From: Morinoia aosen | Taxonomy: Eukaryota > Arthropoda > Malacostraca > Amphipoda > Talitridae | DNA: 64,000 nt | Direction of reading: 5' to 3' | NCBI GenBank assembly: GCA_030386875.1 | Contig: CM059568.1 | Location: forward strand, 26,034,120-26,098,119 | In this document: piece after piece, positions 34,228 to 47,369 of the stretch | Numbering within the stretch: the first letter of the stretch is position 1 | How the letters are laid out: the number at the start of each line of letters is the position of its first letter | Position numbers and translations under genes: made by a program | Notes under the pieces: model-generated | Databases searched by the model: none | Seen by the model: the letters and a program-made list of their open reading frames with translations, nothing else | What the model was told of the DNA's origin: nothing

Positions 34228-36197
34228 GGCAGCTGCACACCTGACGCTGGCACCACTGTGCCGGCCTGGCAACTCCTGACTGTGAGGCAGCTTCATCTCA
34301 ATACACACCTGAAGCTGGCACCGCTGTGCCGGCCTGGCAACGCCTGACTGTGAGGCAGCTTCATCTCACTACACACCTGAAGCTGGCACCGCTGTGCCGG
34401 CCTGGCAACGCCTGACTGTGAGGCAGCTTCATCTCACTACACACCTGAAGCTGGCACCGCTGTGCCGGCCTGGCAACTCCTGACTGTGAGGCAGCTTCAT
34501 CTCACTACACACCCGAAGCTGGCACCGCTGTGCCGGCCTGGCAACGCCTGACTGTGAGGCAGCTTCATCTCACTACACACCTGAAGCTGGCACCGCTGTG
34601 CCGGCCTGGCAACTCCTGACTGTGAGGCAGCTTCATCTCACTACACACCTGAAGCTGGCACCGCTGTGCTGGCCTGGCAACTCCTGACTGTGAGGCAGCT
34701 TCATCTCACTACACACCTGAAGCTGGCACCGCTGTGCCGGCCAGGCAACGCCTGACTGTGAGGCAGCTTCATCTCACTACACACCTGAAGCTGGCACCGC
34801 TGTGCCGGCCTGGCAACTCCTGACTGTGAGGCAGCTTCATCTCACTACACACCTGAAGCTGGCACCGCTGTGCCGGCCTGGCAACGCCTGACTGTGAGGC
34901 AGCTTCATCTCACTACACACCTGAAGCTGGCACCGCTGTGCCGGCCTGGCAACTCCTGACTGTGAGGCAGCTTCATCTCACTACACACCTGAAGCTGGCA
35001 CCGCTGTGCTGGCCTGGCAACTCCTGACTGTGAGGCAGCTTCATCTCACTACACACTTGAAGCTGGCACCGCTGTGCCGGCCTGGCAACGCCTGACTGTG
35101 AGGCAGCTTCATCTCACTACACACCTGAAGCTGGCACCGCTGAGCCGGCCTGGCAACGCCTGACTGTGAGGCAGCTTCATCTCACTACACACCTGAAGCT
35201 GGCACCGCTGTGCCGGCCTGGCAACTCCTGACTGTGAGGCAGCTTCATCTCACTACACACCTGAAGCTGGCACCGCTGTGCTGGCCTGGCAACTCCTGAC
35301 TGTGAGTCAGCTTCATCTCACTACACACCTGAAGCTGGCACCGCTGTGCCGGCCAGGCAATGCCTGACTGTGAGGCAGCTTCATCTCACTACACACCTGA
35401 AGCTGGCACCGCTGTGCCGGCCTGGCAACTCCTGACTGTGAGGCAGCTTCATCTCACTACACACCTGAAGCTGGCACCGCTGTGCCGGCCTGGCAACGCC
35501 TGACTGTGAGGCAGCTTCATCTCACTACACACCTGAAGCTGGCACCGCTGTGCCGGCCTGGCAACTCCTGACTGTGAGGCAGCTTCATCTCACTACACAC
35601 CTGAAGCTGGCACCGCTGTGCTGGCCTGGCAACTCCTGACTGTGAGGCAGCTTCATCTCACTACACACCTGAAGCTGGCACCGCTGTGCCGGCCTGGCAA
35701 CGCCTGACTGTGAGTCAGCTTCATCTCACCACACACCTGAAGCTGGCACCGCTGTGCCGGCCTGGCAACTCCTGACTGTGAGGCAGCTTCATCTCACTAC
35801 ACACCTGAAGCTGGCACCGCTGTGCCGGCCTGGCAACTCCTGACTGTGAGGCAGCTTCATCTCACCACACACCTGACGCTGGCACCGCTGTGCCGGCCTG
35901 GCAACTCCTGACTGTGAGGCAGCTTCATCTCACCACACACCTGAAGCTGGCACCGCTGTGCCGGCCTGGCAACTCCTGACTGTGAGGCAGCTTCATCTCA
36001 CTACACACCTGAAGCTGCACCCCTGTGCCGGCCTGGCAACTCCTGACTGTGAGGCAGCTTCATCTCACCACACACCTGACGCTGGCACCGCTGTGCCGGC
36101 CTGGCAACTCCTGACTGTGAGGTAGCTTCATCTCACCACACACCTGACGCTGGCACCGCTGTGCCGGCCTGGCAACTCCTGACTGTGAGGTAGCTTT
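34228..36197. repeat. 68-bp satellite, about 29 copies
   Basis: A 68-bp unit (CACCTGAAGCTGGCACC through TTCATCTCACTACA) is repeated about 29 times. Variants AACGCC/AACTCC, GCCGGCC/GCTGGCC and a CCGGCCAGG form recur at regular intervals, which suggests blocks of units amplified together. Each unit holds two inverted repeats: CAGCTTCA...TGAAGCTG with a 14-base loop, and GGCAC-CGCT-GTGCC. The last copies (after 35860) show more ACCTGACGCTGG and CACCACACAC variants, so the edge is diverging. Confidence 0.95.
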
Positions 36198-36512
36198 ATT
36201 TCAAAGAAGAAATTCCCCGGTCTTCTCTGCTTGCCGTAACCACCATGAAGCGGTCTATTTCATTATCATTAAAGGGCTCACCCCGGCCGTATCACGGTCG
36301 AATGTTCTGCGCATTTCCCTCCAAAATTCCAGCCTTTTGATTAACTTGAGAAATTGGGGGAAAACCTAAAGAGTCTTGCACGTTGAGGTGAGAGTGAAGC
36401 ACTGAAAGAAAGAAAAAGAAAGAAAGAAAAAATGTTTATTTCCAAGTTGCCACATGAGATACATGCCAACATATTGGCTTTTAAAAGTTTATTAATATAG
36501 GACATCCTAAAA
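36198..36512. other. unannotated DNA with a GAAA microsatellite
   Basis: Contains a GAAAGAAAGAAAAAG-type simple repeat at about 36404-36431. No gene seen. Confidence 0.6.
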
Positions 36513-36724
36513 CAAATGTTCCATACGAGGAGTACTAATTGACAAACCATCCGAGGTGTACAAGTAGCTAAGCCATACGAGGCATAATAATAGACAAACT
36601 ATACGAGGTGTACTAATAGACAAACTATCAGAGGTGTACAAATAGATAGACCATACGAGGCATATTAATAGGCAAAATATACGAGGCGTGCTAATAGACA
36701 AACCATACGTGGGGTGCCAATAGT
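36513..36724. repeat. 26-bp tandem repeat, about 8 diverged copies
   Basis: Units of the form TAGACAAACTATACGAGGTG + TACTAA repeat every 26 bases with 15-25% divergence between copies. The reverse frame reads as repeated LSISTPRI-like peptide, a by-product of the repeat. Confidence 0.88.
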
Positions 36725-38149
36725 CTATCTCTGTCAAGGGTAGTTGAATGAGAAATGAAAAATATGCCCTAAAAATATGCAAAGCCCTATCACCATCAAA
36801 AACATATTTCATATCTTCTCGATATTCACCACAACATCATGCGGACATGGGTACATGGGATAAAATGGAGATACAGTGTAAGCCGGTTACCTCTCATGAT
36901 TGACAAATTTCTACAAAATATTGGCAGAAATGGGTGAGCAAACATATACTCAAAATCAAAATTCATAGCTTGTACAACATACGGACAGAAAGATAATTTT
37001 ACCACGATTTATATGCTCAAATTTCACTTTATTTCAATAATTATAATTGTCATTAATCCGGTTCACAGAAACGCCCTCTGGGGAAGTGATAGATCTATTT
37101 TTGAATCATTTCGCTAGCGCAATAAAATTTATTAACCGGATGGTTTTTGCGTAAAGAAATGAAATAGAGACATGTATATCTATATATGTAGATACATATA
37201 TATACCTACACACGTACACACACATATTAATATATATACTTATTGAAAATGAAATATTACAAAAAAAATACATATATAAAATAAAAGATAAAAGCAACCT
37301 ACCATCTACTACACAGAAAATGACAGCTGAGCTCACTGTAATCCTAAGAAATTTTTCGCAAAAAAAATAACTAAAAGGAAAAGAAGACTTCGAAAAACAT
37401 AAAAATGAACTGGTTTTAATTTCCTCATAGAAATTTTTAAGAAAACTCAGGTTACAGTCAAGAAACAACACAACTCTTCAGCATTATATGGACTTGTGTA
37501 TATGGGATAAAATGGAGTAACATTGAGGCCGGATATCACATCTGAGTGGAGAATATTCACAAAATTTGGCACATATAGGTAGATTAGGCAATGATCCAAA
37601 GTGATAATTTTAATTACAGAAATTTAGAGTTTTTTCCGATTTGAAAGTTCAGTGCTAGTGTGCGCTGCACGCACGAAAAAAATTAAAAGACTAAATGCAA
37701 TGCTTAAATTACCCCCTTCCCCCCAACTCAGCCAAAAATCGATTGAAAACATCTTCGAGAACGATTTTGAAATAGCGAGACAACGTTAGCCAAAATTTAA
37801 TTCATTAAAAACTTTGCACAACCCTCACATCTATAAACCTGTACATTGGTGTACACACAAAATGTATTTCATGGTATATTTGTCATACGGACGTTAAATA
37901 TTAATACAGAAAAGAGAAAGAAATAACAAAATAAAGATGAGGAAATACTCCTAATTATGGAAAGAACGTTCGTTCTGCTGCATTGAACTGACGGCTGTGG
38001 TGCTCATTGTTGTCGACAGAAATAAGTATGATGAATATACGAATGGCTTAGCAAACGTAAAATGAAATAGTTTCTAATTTTCTAACAGAAATTTCAGGAA
38101 AATTAAAATTTCTGATAGATGGGAAGTTCACACCGAAATGCTGCAGGTC
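36725..38149. other. unannotated AT-rich DNA
   Basis: Includes a TA/CA-rich microsatellite at about 37176-37240. The 121-codon minus-strand frame at 37106-37471 covers it and is not convincing. Nothing else seen. Confidence 0.5.
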
Positions 38150-38700
38150 CTATGACAGAGATGCAAAATGACGTGACACATTTACTCTAAATTCTTTTAC
38201 AGTTTTAGAGTTTTTGATATGCTGGGGAAGCTGGTTCCACAAAAAAGCTCCAGAAACTGAGAGAGCTTTTTGTCCCACGTTAGATGAACGGTAACTGGCT
38301 AAAACATCGTTCCTCCGATTGGGTCTTTTGTTTGGGATATTAGATGGAAAAAATTTTACCACCTCTGCATTACTTTGGGGGAGGTACAGAGAGGAGAATA
38401 CTCGTCAAGCTTTTTGGAACATGAATCTGTTCGGTATTGGGATCCAGTCGAGTTTTCTTAAAAGAGGGGTGACATGATCGTATTTATTGAAATTTCCTTT
38501 GCATACCACTTTGGCGGCGAAGTTTATATATTTTTGCAGCTCCTCCTGACGACATTGAGGTGAATCTCCCCACACAAGACTGCAGTAGTCCAATCGCGAT
38601 AAAACTAAAGACTGAATCACTAATAATCTAGATTTTTCGTCACGTGTGTTCTTAATGCGATGAAAGAACATTAAGGTTCCGTTAATTTTGTTGCACGAGT
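38150..38700 (-). pseudogene. LINE reverse-transcriptase C-terminal remnant
   Basis: Two minus-strand frames joined by a frameshift near 38400. The first (38671-38405) has VIQSLVLSRLDYCSLVWGD and HVTPLLRKLDWIP, the RT thumb/tail signature of Jockey/CR1-type LINEs. The second (38362-38150) has ALSVSGAFLWNQLPQHIK followed by the usual Phe-rich end. The 5' part (endonuclease and RT palm) is absent, as in 5'-truncated LINE copies. This is a different family from the LINE at 28.9-31.8 kb judging by its tail. Confidence 0.85.
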
Positions 38701-41700
38701 ACAGGATGCTAAAAGATAGTTATGTCTTCGACTTTTCTCATGTGAACTTTTCCGAGTGCTGTTAGTTGCAGTGAATAAGTAACAAATTTACATATTTGAC
38801 CATATTCCTAATCGAGAAAAACGCAAACAATTTTCAGCTATCTCTAAATAACACTTCGAGCTCAATTAAATATTTATTCTAAAGATAATTCTTCTGATAT
38901 AATCAAATCCCATGACTGAAAATATTTGAAATTCTGAAAAGATATTTGGTATGCGGTACTGTAACTTCCTTCTTTATTCACAAAAACTGAATTTCTTGAG
39001 GAAGGGTTCCTGTGCATGAAAAAATTAAACTTGCATGGAATGTATGCTAAATGGATGCACATAGTCTCGTTGTATAGTAATGGTGACGTCTGTGTGGCGC
39101 CGGTGGTCGGGTGGTGAGGCAAGTGGGTGTGCTGACGGTGTAACTGACACTCGAGCATGAGTTTGAGCTGAGCTCACATTAATATAGAGCTGGATTGAGC
39201 TGAACTGTGAGTGTCGGTTCACACCCGCGAAGTTCCAGGTAAATGCAACGTTTAGTCAACAGTTTTGAATCGGAAACGTGGCACTCAAGCTGGCTTTCTT
39301 TCTTTGAATCGTTTTCTTTTAAACACGCCTCCACGTACAACTTCATCTTAATTCTTGTCGAACTCTGTACCAGCAACGAATTTTTGAAAATACAGTTCTT
39401 GGCGCAACACACCTTGTTGCAGCTTATAGTCTACGTGACACATCTGAGCTCAGTCTGATTTCCCTCACGACGAAATTATAGAAGCAGAGGAAAGAGCTAG
39501 GTGTTCTCCAAGTTCATGGTTGTTGACAATAATTATTCATAATTAAGTTGAACCTAAAATTGAACATGTACAAATAATTATGACTGTACTGTTAAAAACT
39601 ATCAAGTTCTCATGCAATGCTGGAGTTAAAAACTCGGGAGACAAAGAATGTTGATTATTGCCTTCAATCTAAAATAATTACCGTTTTCCACTCAAGAGCG
39701 ATGTAATCAGTTTTAGAAAATGTGATTATTTGGATCTTGATTGAATTAACAAGGATTCCCTCAAATTCATAGAAGTATTTACCTTCTTTCCATATGAATT
39801 TAGCGAAGTTTGGAAAATTGAGAAAATCTTTATCGATTGAAATGAAAATTGAGCATTAAATTGACACTTATTTAAATAGAAGCTGCTAATTCAAAGAGGC
39901 TAATTATTAGGTATTTCAATTTCGCCGCGAAGTTTTCAAACTAAAATAAAAAATGAAGCCTTTTAGAGTACATTAAATTACGAGTACTTACATAATTAAC
40001 GACAAAACTTTTTTTGAATACAACTACGCGTATCGGTGGCATCAGTAGAAGAATTTTGAAAATAAGTTTTACAAAAAATGATTAAACGAATGACATCCTT
40101 CAAATGGATTCGCTGAAGTTAGTTCTCACTCGTACCTTCAAAATTTCCTTTCTTCCTGAAGCAGCAAAACAAATAATTTTCGTCGGTAGAATATAATCAT
40201 TTAACTTGTAAAATTTTAGTGTAGTAATGATATTCCCGCTAACCAACTAAAATTTTGATGAACTCCGTTGAAGAATATATTCTCTCTGCAAAACATCCGC
40301 CACTTGACCGCACAGTCAGTGAACAAACCTATCATTGTTTGGAAGCCTGAGCCTTAAGGCTCGGGTTGTTTTGACGGGCGAGCCCCGATCTCTGTGGGTG
40401 TTGCCGGCATCAACTTATAATTAGAGGATCCCGCTAGATTTGGGCGCCATGACAAGCGTGCCCTCCGAAAACAGGTCACATGGTGGAAAAAATGCTGATT
40501 TGGAGATGACTAAATCCAAAGGCGAATCCGGATTTGAATAAATCGATGAAGCTGGGAATTGGGTAGAGCAAAGGATTGCATTCGGCTGCTTCAGGGAATT
40601 ACGATTGCACAGATGAGAAGGTATTATTGGGATGCATTTTAATCAGTTTTCAAAACCATTTTGCGTTATTCATTCGTAGTGAATCCGTTCCAAGTGATGT
40701 ACAAATAGTGGGCTGATGCGGCATGCTTTATGTACGTTCATGAGAGACAGTTCATGAATAGCCCCATAATTATTTTGGAAATAAATGGCTGAAACAGTGA
40801 ACTTCATCTTCGCACGAGATCAGCAATGCGGTGCAGTAATGATCATCATTCAATGCTGAAAGGTCTCGGCGTTAGAAGATATGCAACGAAATCCATTTAG
40901 TTATGAGGATTTTACCACATGGCGCACGTGTATTGAGAGCAATGATGTACCAAAGAAAGTTATGAGTAGCCAGCAAAATGATCAATTATTAATTAATTTG
41001 TTCATTATAATCTTGTTGGCAGCAAACTGATTGCTCCGTAATGCAGCGCCGCGTCTCTGTAATGATATGGAAATAAGTCCAATCAAGTAATTAGGTGACA
41101 CATCGGCGCAGGGAGACGTCTAAACTCATTGACTGTAGATTGGTGCTGTAGATTGCCTCATGCAAGCACCTGCCACTGAAAGCAAAGACCACTGGCAATT
41201 ATAGAGACAAAACAACATAAATCAAGTGTGGAAACGGACGATTCATGAGAGCTTTTTTGCGAGCTAACACATTGTGAGCATTGCGGCTTTTGAGAGGCTT
41301 TTTTTATATTTTCAATCATTAGTCAGCCAATAAACCCATTGCAGTAGTAGACAAATGATATTCATTTCTTTGTTGATTTTGGTTCTTACTGTTCGATTTC
41401 AATTGTAAAAATGACTGCTATCAAATGGTATTTCATTCTGATTTACTGTAATCTAAAATACAAATATGTTCGTGAGGATTACTGAGTTCAATTGACAAGT
41501 TTTGACCCCCGAAGGAGCTGAATTTAGGGACCAGAATCAATGGGTGCTGTCATGGTTGTGACCGGCTCAAGACGTTTCCTCAGCCGAATGCAATAAATTT
41601 TGTAAACATTCTTCTGATTTCCATGTTTATGAGCGCACCCAAAACTAATGCGTTGCTTTTCAGAATTATGAAATAATTTAATTTAATTCTAATCCATGAG

Positions 41701-43510
41701 TAAAAACGGAAAAATACTAATACTTTCCAGCATATGATGCCGCAGACACAAAAGCCAAGCAAAAAGGAAGCATGCTGATACTCGTAATGAAAAGATGAGT
41801 AAAGTATCAAACATCGGAACGCTGACAGTTTGAAACTCTGACTTCGATTTCTAGAGTTTTTTGTGGCCATGTCGCTGAAAGGTAAAAAGGTGTAACTGAA
41901 AGTAAAAATACTTGCGTTAGTAACGCAGAAAATGCCTTTTCGACCTTAGAACTATAATATATTGTTGAACCGGTATACAGAGACTCGGCATACGTAAGCC
42001 TTAAGACAATGCTAGTTGCATATGCATTAAATAATTGGCAACAATAAAAGGGATGCGTGAAAGAACACAAAATGGATGAAGTTGCCCGTTGTGATTATAC
42101 GTGCACAATTTACTGAAAAACATTCAACTACTAGAACACTAGACGAGCGAGATTCAAAATTAAACTGACTTCGAAGAATAATAATCACATCAATGGAGGC
42201 TATTAAAAAACAGCTAGAAAATCTCATTTGAATTCTCGGGTGCATTTTGCGAGCGCTGCTCCAAGACGCACTCACGGCACAAGGAAGCGGGCGTAGAGGA
42301 GGCCGGACCAGCGCTCGTATATCGTCATTGCTATCCGGTAACTGGTTTATATTCCGGACGAGGAGCTTAGCAATAGACCGTCCGGCCAAGGAAGCAGTCC
42401 AGCGGCTGCATGGTACCCTGCGTTTATGCAAATCTTGAAACGAAACCATGGAGCATATAAATGACCCTTGATTTGACTCGAAGAAAACTAGGATAATCCT
42501 AGAAGCATTACTGATACTTTCCCTATTATCAGGAAAATGGGGCAGTAAAGCGTAATGGGCAAGGCCTGAGCGAGAAAAGAATCTCTGAATGAGAGTTTAT
42601 TTGTATGAGATAGATTTAGTAGGTGCAGATTTAATAAAGGATTTGGGACTGAGAGAAGCGACCGGGTGAACAACAGGTCTCTGATTGAGGGGGAAGATTA
42701 TTGAGACGTATAACTGTAAAACTTGATTTTATGAAGCAAACACTCGTGAACAAGACTACAGAGCTAGTGAAAATGTCTGAAAAAATGTTTCGTAGAATTT
42801 TGATGTAACAATGTGACAACAAGCTCGTAGCTTCTGGCTGATAATAATTATGAAGAGAGCGAGGAAGCCTTATTAGAAGTAGACCGGTGTGTCGACTGGC
42901 AAAAACATCGAGGACCGTTGAACGAAAAAAGCCCTTGGAAGTTACACATGTGAGACAGGTACCAAAACAAACGAATTTAGATTGGCGCTAATGCGTCTTT
43001 GGTGCTTCTCTAATTAAACCCACGCTGAATTTTCTCCGGTTTGTAAGGCTGCGGAAAGAATCTGTTACCACTTGCACATCGAGCAACGTAACCAATCTGC
43101 TTGGGCTAGTGTCTGTGAAATGGGAATGAATTCGGTAAATTTGCATGGTAACCAGATGATCATTGCTCAAATTTTATTTGAAAAACCCCTTAACATACGA
43201 AGTTCAGTCAGGAAAAACAGCACGTAGCATAGCCAAGTCAACAGAATAACTTTCGCTGGTGGTTGTGCTGTTGCAACAACATAAATTGATTGAATATTCG
43301 GACTTAGAACTGATTCAGTGATACATCTGCTTAACTGAGTGCTGGGCATAATGAACCGTGATGCAGGATGAAGCATTGTGAGACGGCGATAACCCCGAAA
43401 TAATGCGCGTACTCGAGCCTAATTACTGGAGATAAGTGTGCGCCTGCTAAACTCTAAGCTTTACCTCTCCTCATATTATTTGCAGACAGTTTTCTATTCA
43501 GTCGCATTAA
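38701..43510. other. unannotated DNA
   Basis: No supported gene in about 4.8 kb. A perfect small hairpin (CCTGAGCC-TTAA-GGCTCGGG) lies near 40347-40366. The segment 40960-41160 combines TTAATTAATT and TAATTA sites with a GC-richer core and could be a cis-regulatory element, but that is a guess. The GC-rich stretch 42240-42440 is open on both strands with no recognisable protein. Confidence 0.3.
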
Positions 43511-43995
43511 TTAACACGTTGCTTGCGATGGGTCGTGCGTAAGTTCTTCCTGCTGTGAAACGATCCATCGATGGGTCGTTTGAAAAATTTTTACAATCTT
43601 TTAGAATAAATAGTATTTAACACATTCACCGCGTTTCCGCGGTTGTTAACGGTTGGTTTGGTAAGGTTGTGTGTGGCAAAATAGCAAAATTGATTTTAAT
43701 GCTCGAATACACGTTTATCCTTCCTAAGAAGTACGTAAATGCAATCGCACGATAACATTTTAGCTCGTATGATGACAGTTATTTTTTAAGCAGGTCGCGA
43801 AACAGATGAAATGCCATTCATTTACACCGGTACGCAAATGAGCAATTTACTACAGTACACGTATGGCCCAATACGCGGGGAGCGTGTTAGTAGACCCTGT
43901 TAATGTTTGCGATTTGTAAAATTGCTATCAACTTTTGACTTTAAATTTGAGTGGAATATTGAACTTCAGTTTAAACATCGCGGTCAACGAGTTAA
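43511..43995. mobile_element. candidate TTAA-flanked MITE
   Basis: TTAA at 43511-43514 is followed by CACGTTGCTTGCGATG. At the right, CATCGCGGTCAACGAG precedes TTAA at 43992-43995. The termini match at 11-12 of 16 positions as inverted repeats, and TTAA is the target duplication of the piggyBac superfamily. There is no transposase inside. A second TTAACAC...CACCGCG start lies inside at 43618, so the true left end is uncertain. Confidence 0.5.
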
Positions 43996-46282
43996 GGTCA
44001 TCATAATTAACTTCGCTGGTTGATGGGAATGAAGTACGTCACTACGATAGAAAACGGCACTCTACCCTCATGTGTGAATTTGACAGGCGTGCAGTGTTAT
44101 AATTTCTGTAGTTTATCATGTAGACGTACGTGAACTTTTCCTCAGTTCAACGGTCCGCTCAGTGGTGTCTATATAAGTGTGATGTAATTGGTGTATCGTA
44201 TTTGGTACACACTTTGAGAAAGTATAACTGGGATTCTCAATTATATAATTAGACCTCCATAACGTGCGAAGTTCTAGCAGTGGATAAAAAATATGAGAAA
44301 ATCATAGCAATATCGAATAGGACAGTTAGCCGTACTCTACGAATAGGTCTCAATGAGTTGAAATGTTAAGAATATGACATGACGACAGGAGAACATTTCT
44401 TTCCATTCGCAGTGGAAGCTTAAGCCAAAGCATTCCAAGGCTTAACAAAAGAAACGCTCACAAAGGTAACCTGCCTTTTCCCGTATTTAGATCTAAATTT
44501 GGAGTTTATTAAGCTACTCATGCATTCAAAGAACGACACGAGAGGTTTCAATTTCATCAATGCGTCAGATTGTCACCTTGAAGCCTAATCTTTGACAAGA
44601 GGACTCGAGTATTCCACCACACCTCCTAACAATTTGACTGCAGCGGGAGGGTAAAACTGAAGTTGAATTTTCAACTAAAATTTAAAGTTAATTGTAGTTA
44701 GCAATGTTGAGAATAGCAAACATGAACTGGATCGTGCCTTCATTCATCTTTGATTGAGTATTCATGAAATTTGAGTTTGTGTCTGCTGGTCGGTTAGCAG
44801 CATGCTGAAAATACCCTCCGTGTACCACCGGAGGGTCAAATCGCAGTCAAAGTGATAAGTTGGTTTTAAAATGCAGGAGTCAAGTAGTAATGATACGATG
44901 CCGAAATTATATAATAACGAGCTTGTTTACCATTACTTTTTAAACCTCAAACATTCAAGGGAGAACAGAAGATAAAACGCCTTCTTGACGTCACTCATTC
45001 TTTGCAGTTTCATTCAGCTTCCAATCGATCTCGCAGCGCTGCCTCTTACAGTGCGTCAATCTCTCTACCGGTACGGATGATGGTGAGATATCTCGGTAAA
45101 TGCGAATACTGTAAGAATTTCTCCGTTATTCCCCATGATCGTTCCAAAATTTAAACACAGTTTTCAATGTTTTGAAAAGAGTTTTTGTCTTTTTTGCAGT
45201 TCTGAAGGCATCTCAAAAAACTAGACTGAGCGGTGGAGCCACTTCGTTCTTAACACCATGGTGCAGAAATACTTATGGTGTCACGAAGAATTATAGTAAA
45301 ATGAAATATTGTTTCCTTAAGGGAAAAGAAATTTTGTAAGTTCAGCATTTGCATTGCTTCAAAGCAGCAACGTCAATAGTTTCTCACTGGCTTCGAAACC
45401 AGCTACGGTTTGGGACTAGAGTAATCATGATCTTTGAAGGTAATTTTTTAGTGTTATGTCGTTCAATCTACATTATCTGTGCACTTGACGCAGAAAACAT
45501 TCACACATCGGAATAATTTTATTTAATTTGGTTACGAGTGAGGCTACAGAGTCTTTGTTCATATATAAGTCCACAGTTCGTGCTTCTTCACCATGAATGT
45601 AAACCAATTTCACCATGAAGCCATGTTTGAATCCCTCAAATTATGTAGGACTGGCTGTAGGAACGAAAACTGAAAAGAATTTGAGTTCTTAGCTTCTAAG
45701 ATCACACAGTGACAGAGCCTTCATCTGAATCAAGTGTAGGCTAAGTAGTAAGCCATTCTCTCTCTGATCTTGAATAGACTGGAACAACATCGATTTAAGA
45801 ACTGCATTCGTATCTTGTTCGTAATGCTTCTGAGTTTGAGGTACCAAATTAGGATCAAACTGGCGTACTTCTCAATTTATTGTATTACTAAATGATAGGT
45901 CTCGATGTGATTAGATGTATACTCAGGAACTAAGGTGTCGCGAGATATGATCATTATTTTCAAGGCAATTTCAAACTACTCTAGAAAGCATTTTTTACTA
46001 GCTGTACATATTTGTTTTTATTTTCAATTCTTTTTTTACTTGTAACTTAAGCTTCGATTTCGTGAATACGGCTCAATTGCAGGGTTCATATAAAATGCAG
46101 GATACAATCTGTAATATTGCAACGTTGAAATAATTCATGAACAAGCTTGTCCGCCATAATCTCAAAAATATTGACGAAAAGAAAAATTGATGCTGTCTTC
46201 TTGTGTTGGAGCTGATGCAAAGATGGTTGTAGCTGATGCTGATACAAATGCTGCTTTTCATGCTAAACTTGGAAAATTTCAG
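43996..46282. other. unannotated AT-rich DNA
   Basis: Stop-rich on both strands; no gene, RNA or repeat array recognised. Confidence 0.45.
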
Positions 46283-46963
46283 AGCATTTCATTTCATTTT
46301 TTCCCGAAACGATGACAAACCAGATTATGGTGATAATGCATTTATCTCAAACACACTTAGAGCTAAAGTCATTCCTGAAAGTAAAATTTACCTCGACTTC
46401 ATGGAAACTCTCTTCATTGAAGCTAAAGACAATAAATTTTTCCTCCTTGCCGCCATCTGTAGACTACTTTCTGAGAGTCTGGAGGACTTCATCACCGCCG
46501 CACTAAGTAACTCAACACATCTCAACACCAGCCCTACTATGGAAATATAATTATGAGTTAGAACCTTCTTTCAAGATTTGTTATATTTATAAAATGACAA
46601 AACATACGTAAACTTCATAGCTTTAATGCAATTAAAATCTATCCTCTCCCTAAGAAATGAACCAACTAGAACTTCACTGAGTCATCTTCTTAGCTAAATA
46701 AAAATATTTTCACAGTGCATCCAACTATTGAATTTGTTGGGCTCGTGGCTCTCGACACATGCGATCATCCTACATTCCTAATAAAAATAGACGTGTTGGA
46801 CATGACCACGACTCTAACTCAATCGAGACCTCGCACCGCCGTGTATATTCACCAACCCTGTGAGACGCTGTTGGAAACCGATTTAAGCCGCATTTTAAAT
46901 GGAACTTACAATCACAAAGTCATCACAGCCCTGGCAAATCTTTCAAAGAACACGTGTGGCTGA
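46283..46963 (+). CDS. candidate two-exon host gene fragment, unknown product
   Basis: An open segment (about 46283-46506) lies after AATTTCAG and codes for a fairly balanced peptide with VIPESKIYLDFMETLF and FLLAAICRLLSESLEDFI. It could be spliced at TAA|GTAACT (46507). A second open segment starts after ATTTTCACAG at 46716 and ends at a TGA at 46961-46963, with TIEFVGLVALDTCDHPTFL and TALANLSKNTCG. Joining at these sites keeps one reading frame (phase 1) across an intron of about 209 bases. Amino-acid composition is unlike the surrounding stop-rich DNA. I recognise no family. If real, 46716-46963 is the last coding exon. The alternative is chance open frames. Confidence 0.35.
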
Positions 46964-47369
46964 TGCAGTTCAATCATACCCGCTGTAGACATGACAAAAA
47001 ACATATAAAAGCCCTGAAAAACCTGAGAAATTGTTTTCACTATGAGAAAGCTACAGGCTAACTTGATTTTATGTTGCACAGGGGAAAGTTTTTTGAAATG
47101 TATCAAAGATACTAGTGCTTCTAATAAAGTTTTTACGCTGAAAAATTTACCCAGTGGAAGAATGGAGCAAAACACTATAAACAGCTCTTGAATTCTGTTT
47201 ACAGGTGGAAAAATAAAGAAAAATGTTTCATTTCTCAAAAAATTACACACAAATACGGTTGGTTTCAAGCTTTTTTAACATAAAAGTTTTAAATTGAATT
47301 CTTGTACTGACCTCCGACGGCATGCTGAAATTTAGGGTTTCTTTCAAGGATTCGATATTTGATTACGCT
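46964..47369. other. unannotated DNA
   Basis: A 118-codon minus-strand frame (46912-47268) overlaps the candidate exon end and shows no motif. No other feature. Confidence 0.4.

Noticed and set aside
34228-36197. CRISPR-like regular repeat array
   Set aside because: Units are contiguous with no unique spacers, in a eukaryotic transposon-rich context; this is satellite DNA. The same applies to the other arrays.
42027-42449. GC-rich segment open on both strands, possible exon
   Set aside because: No recognisable protein, no clear pair of splice sites and both strands open; composition explains it.
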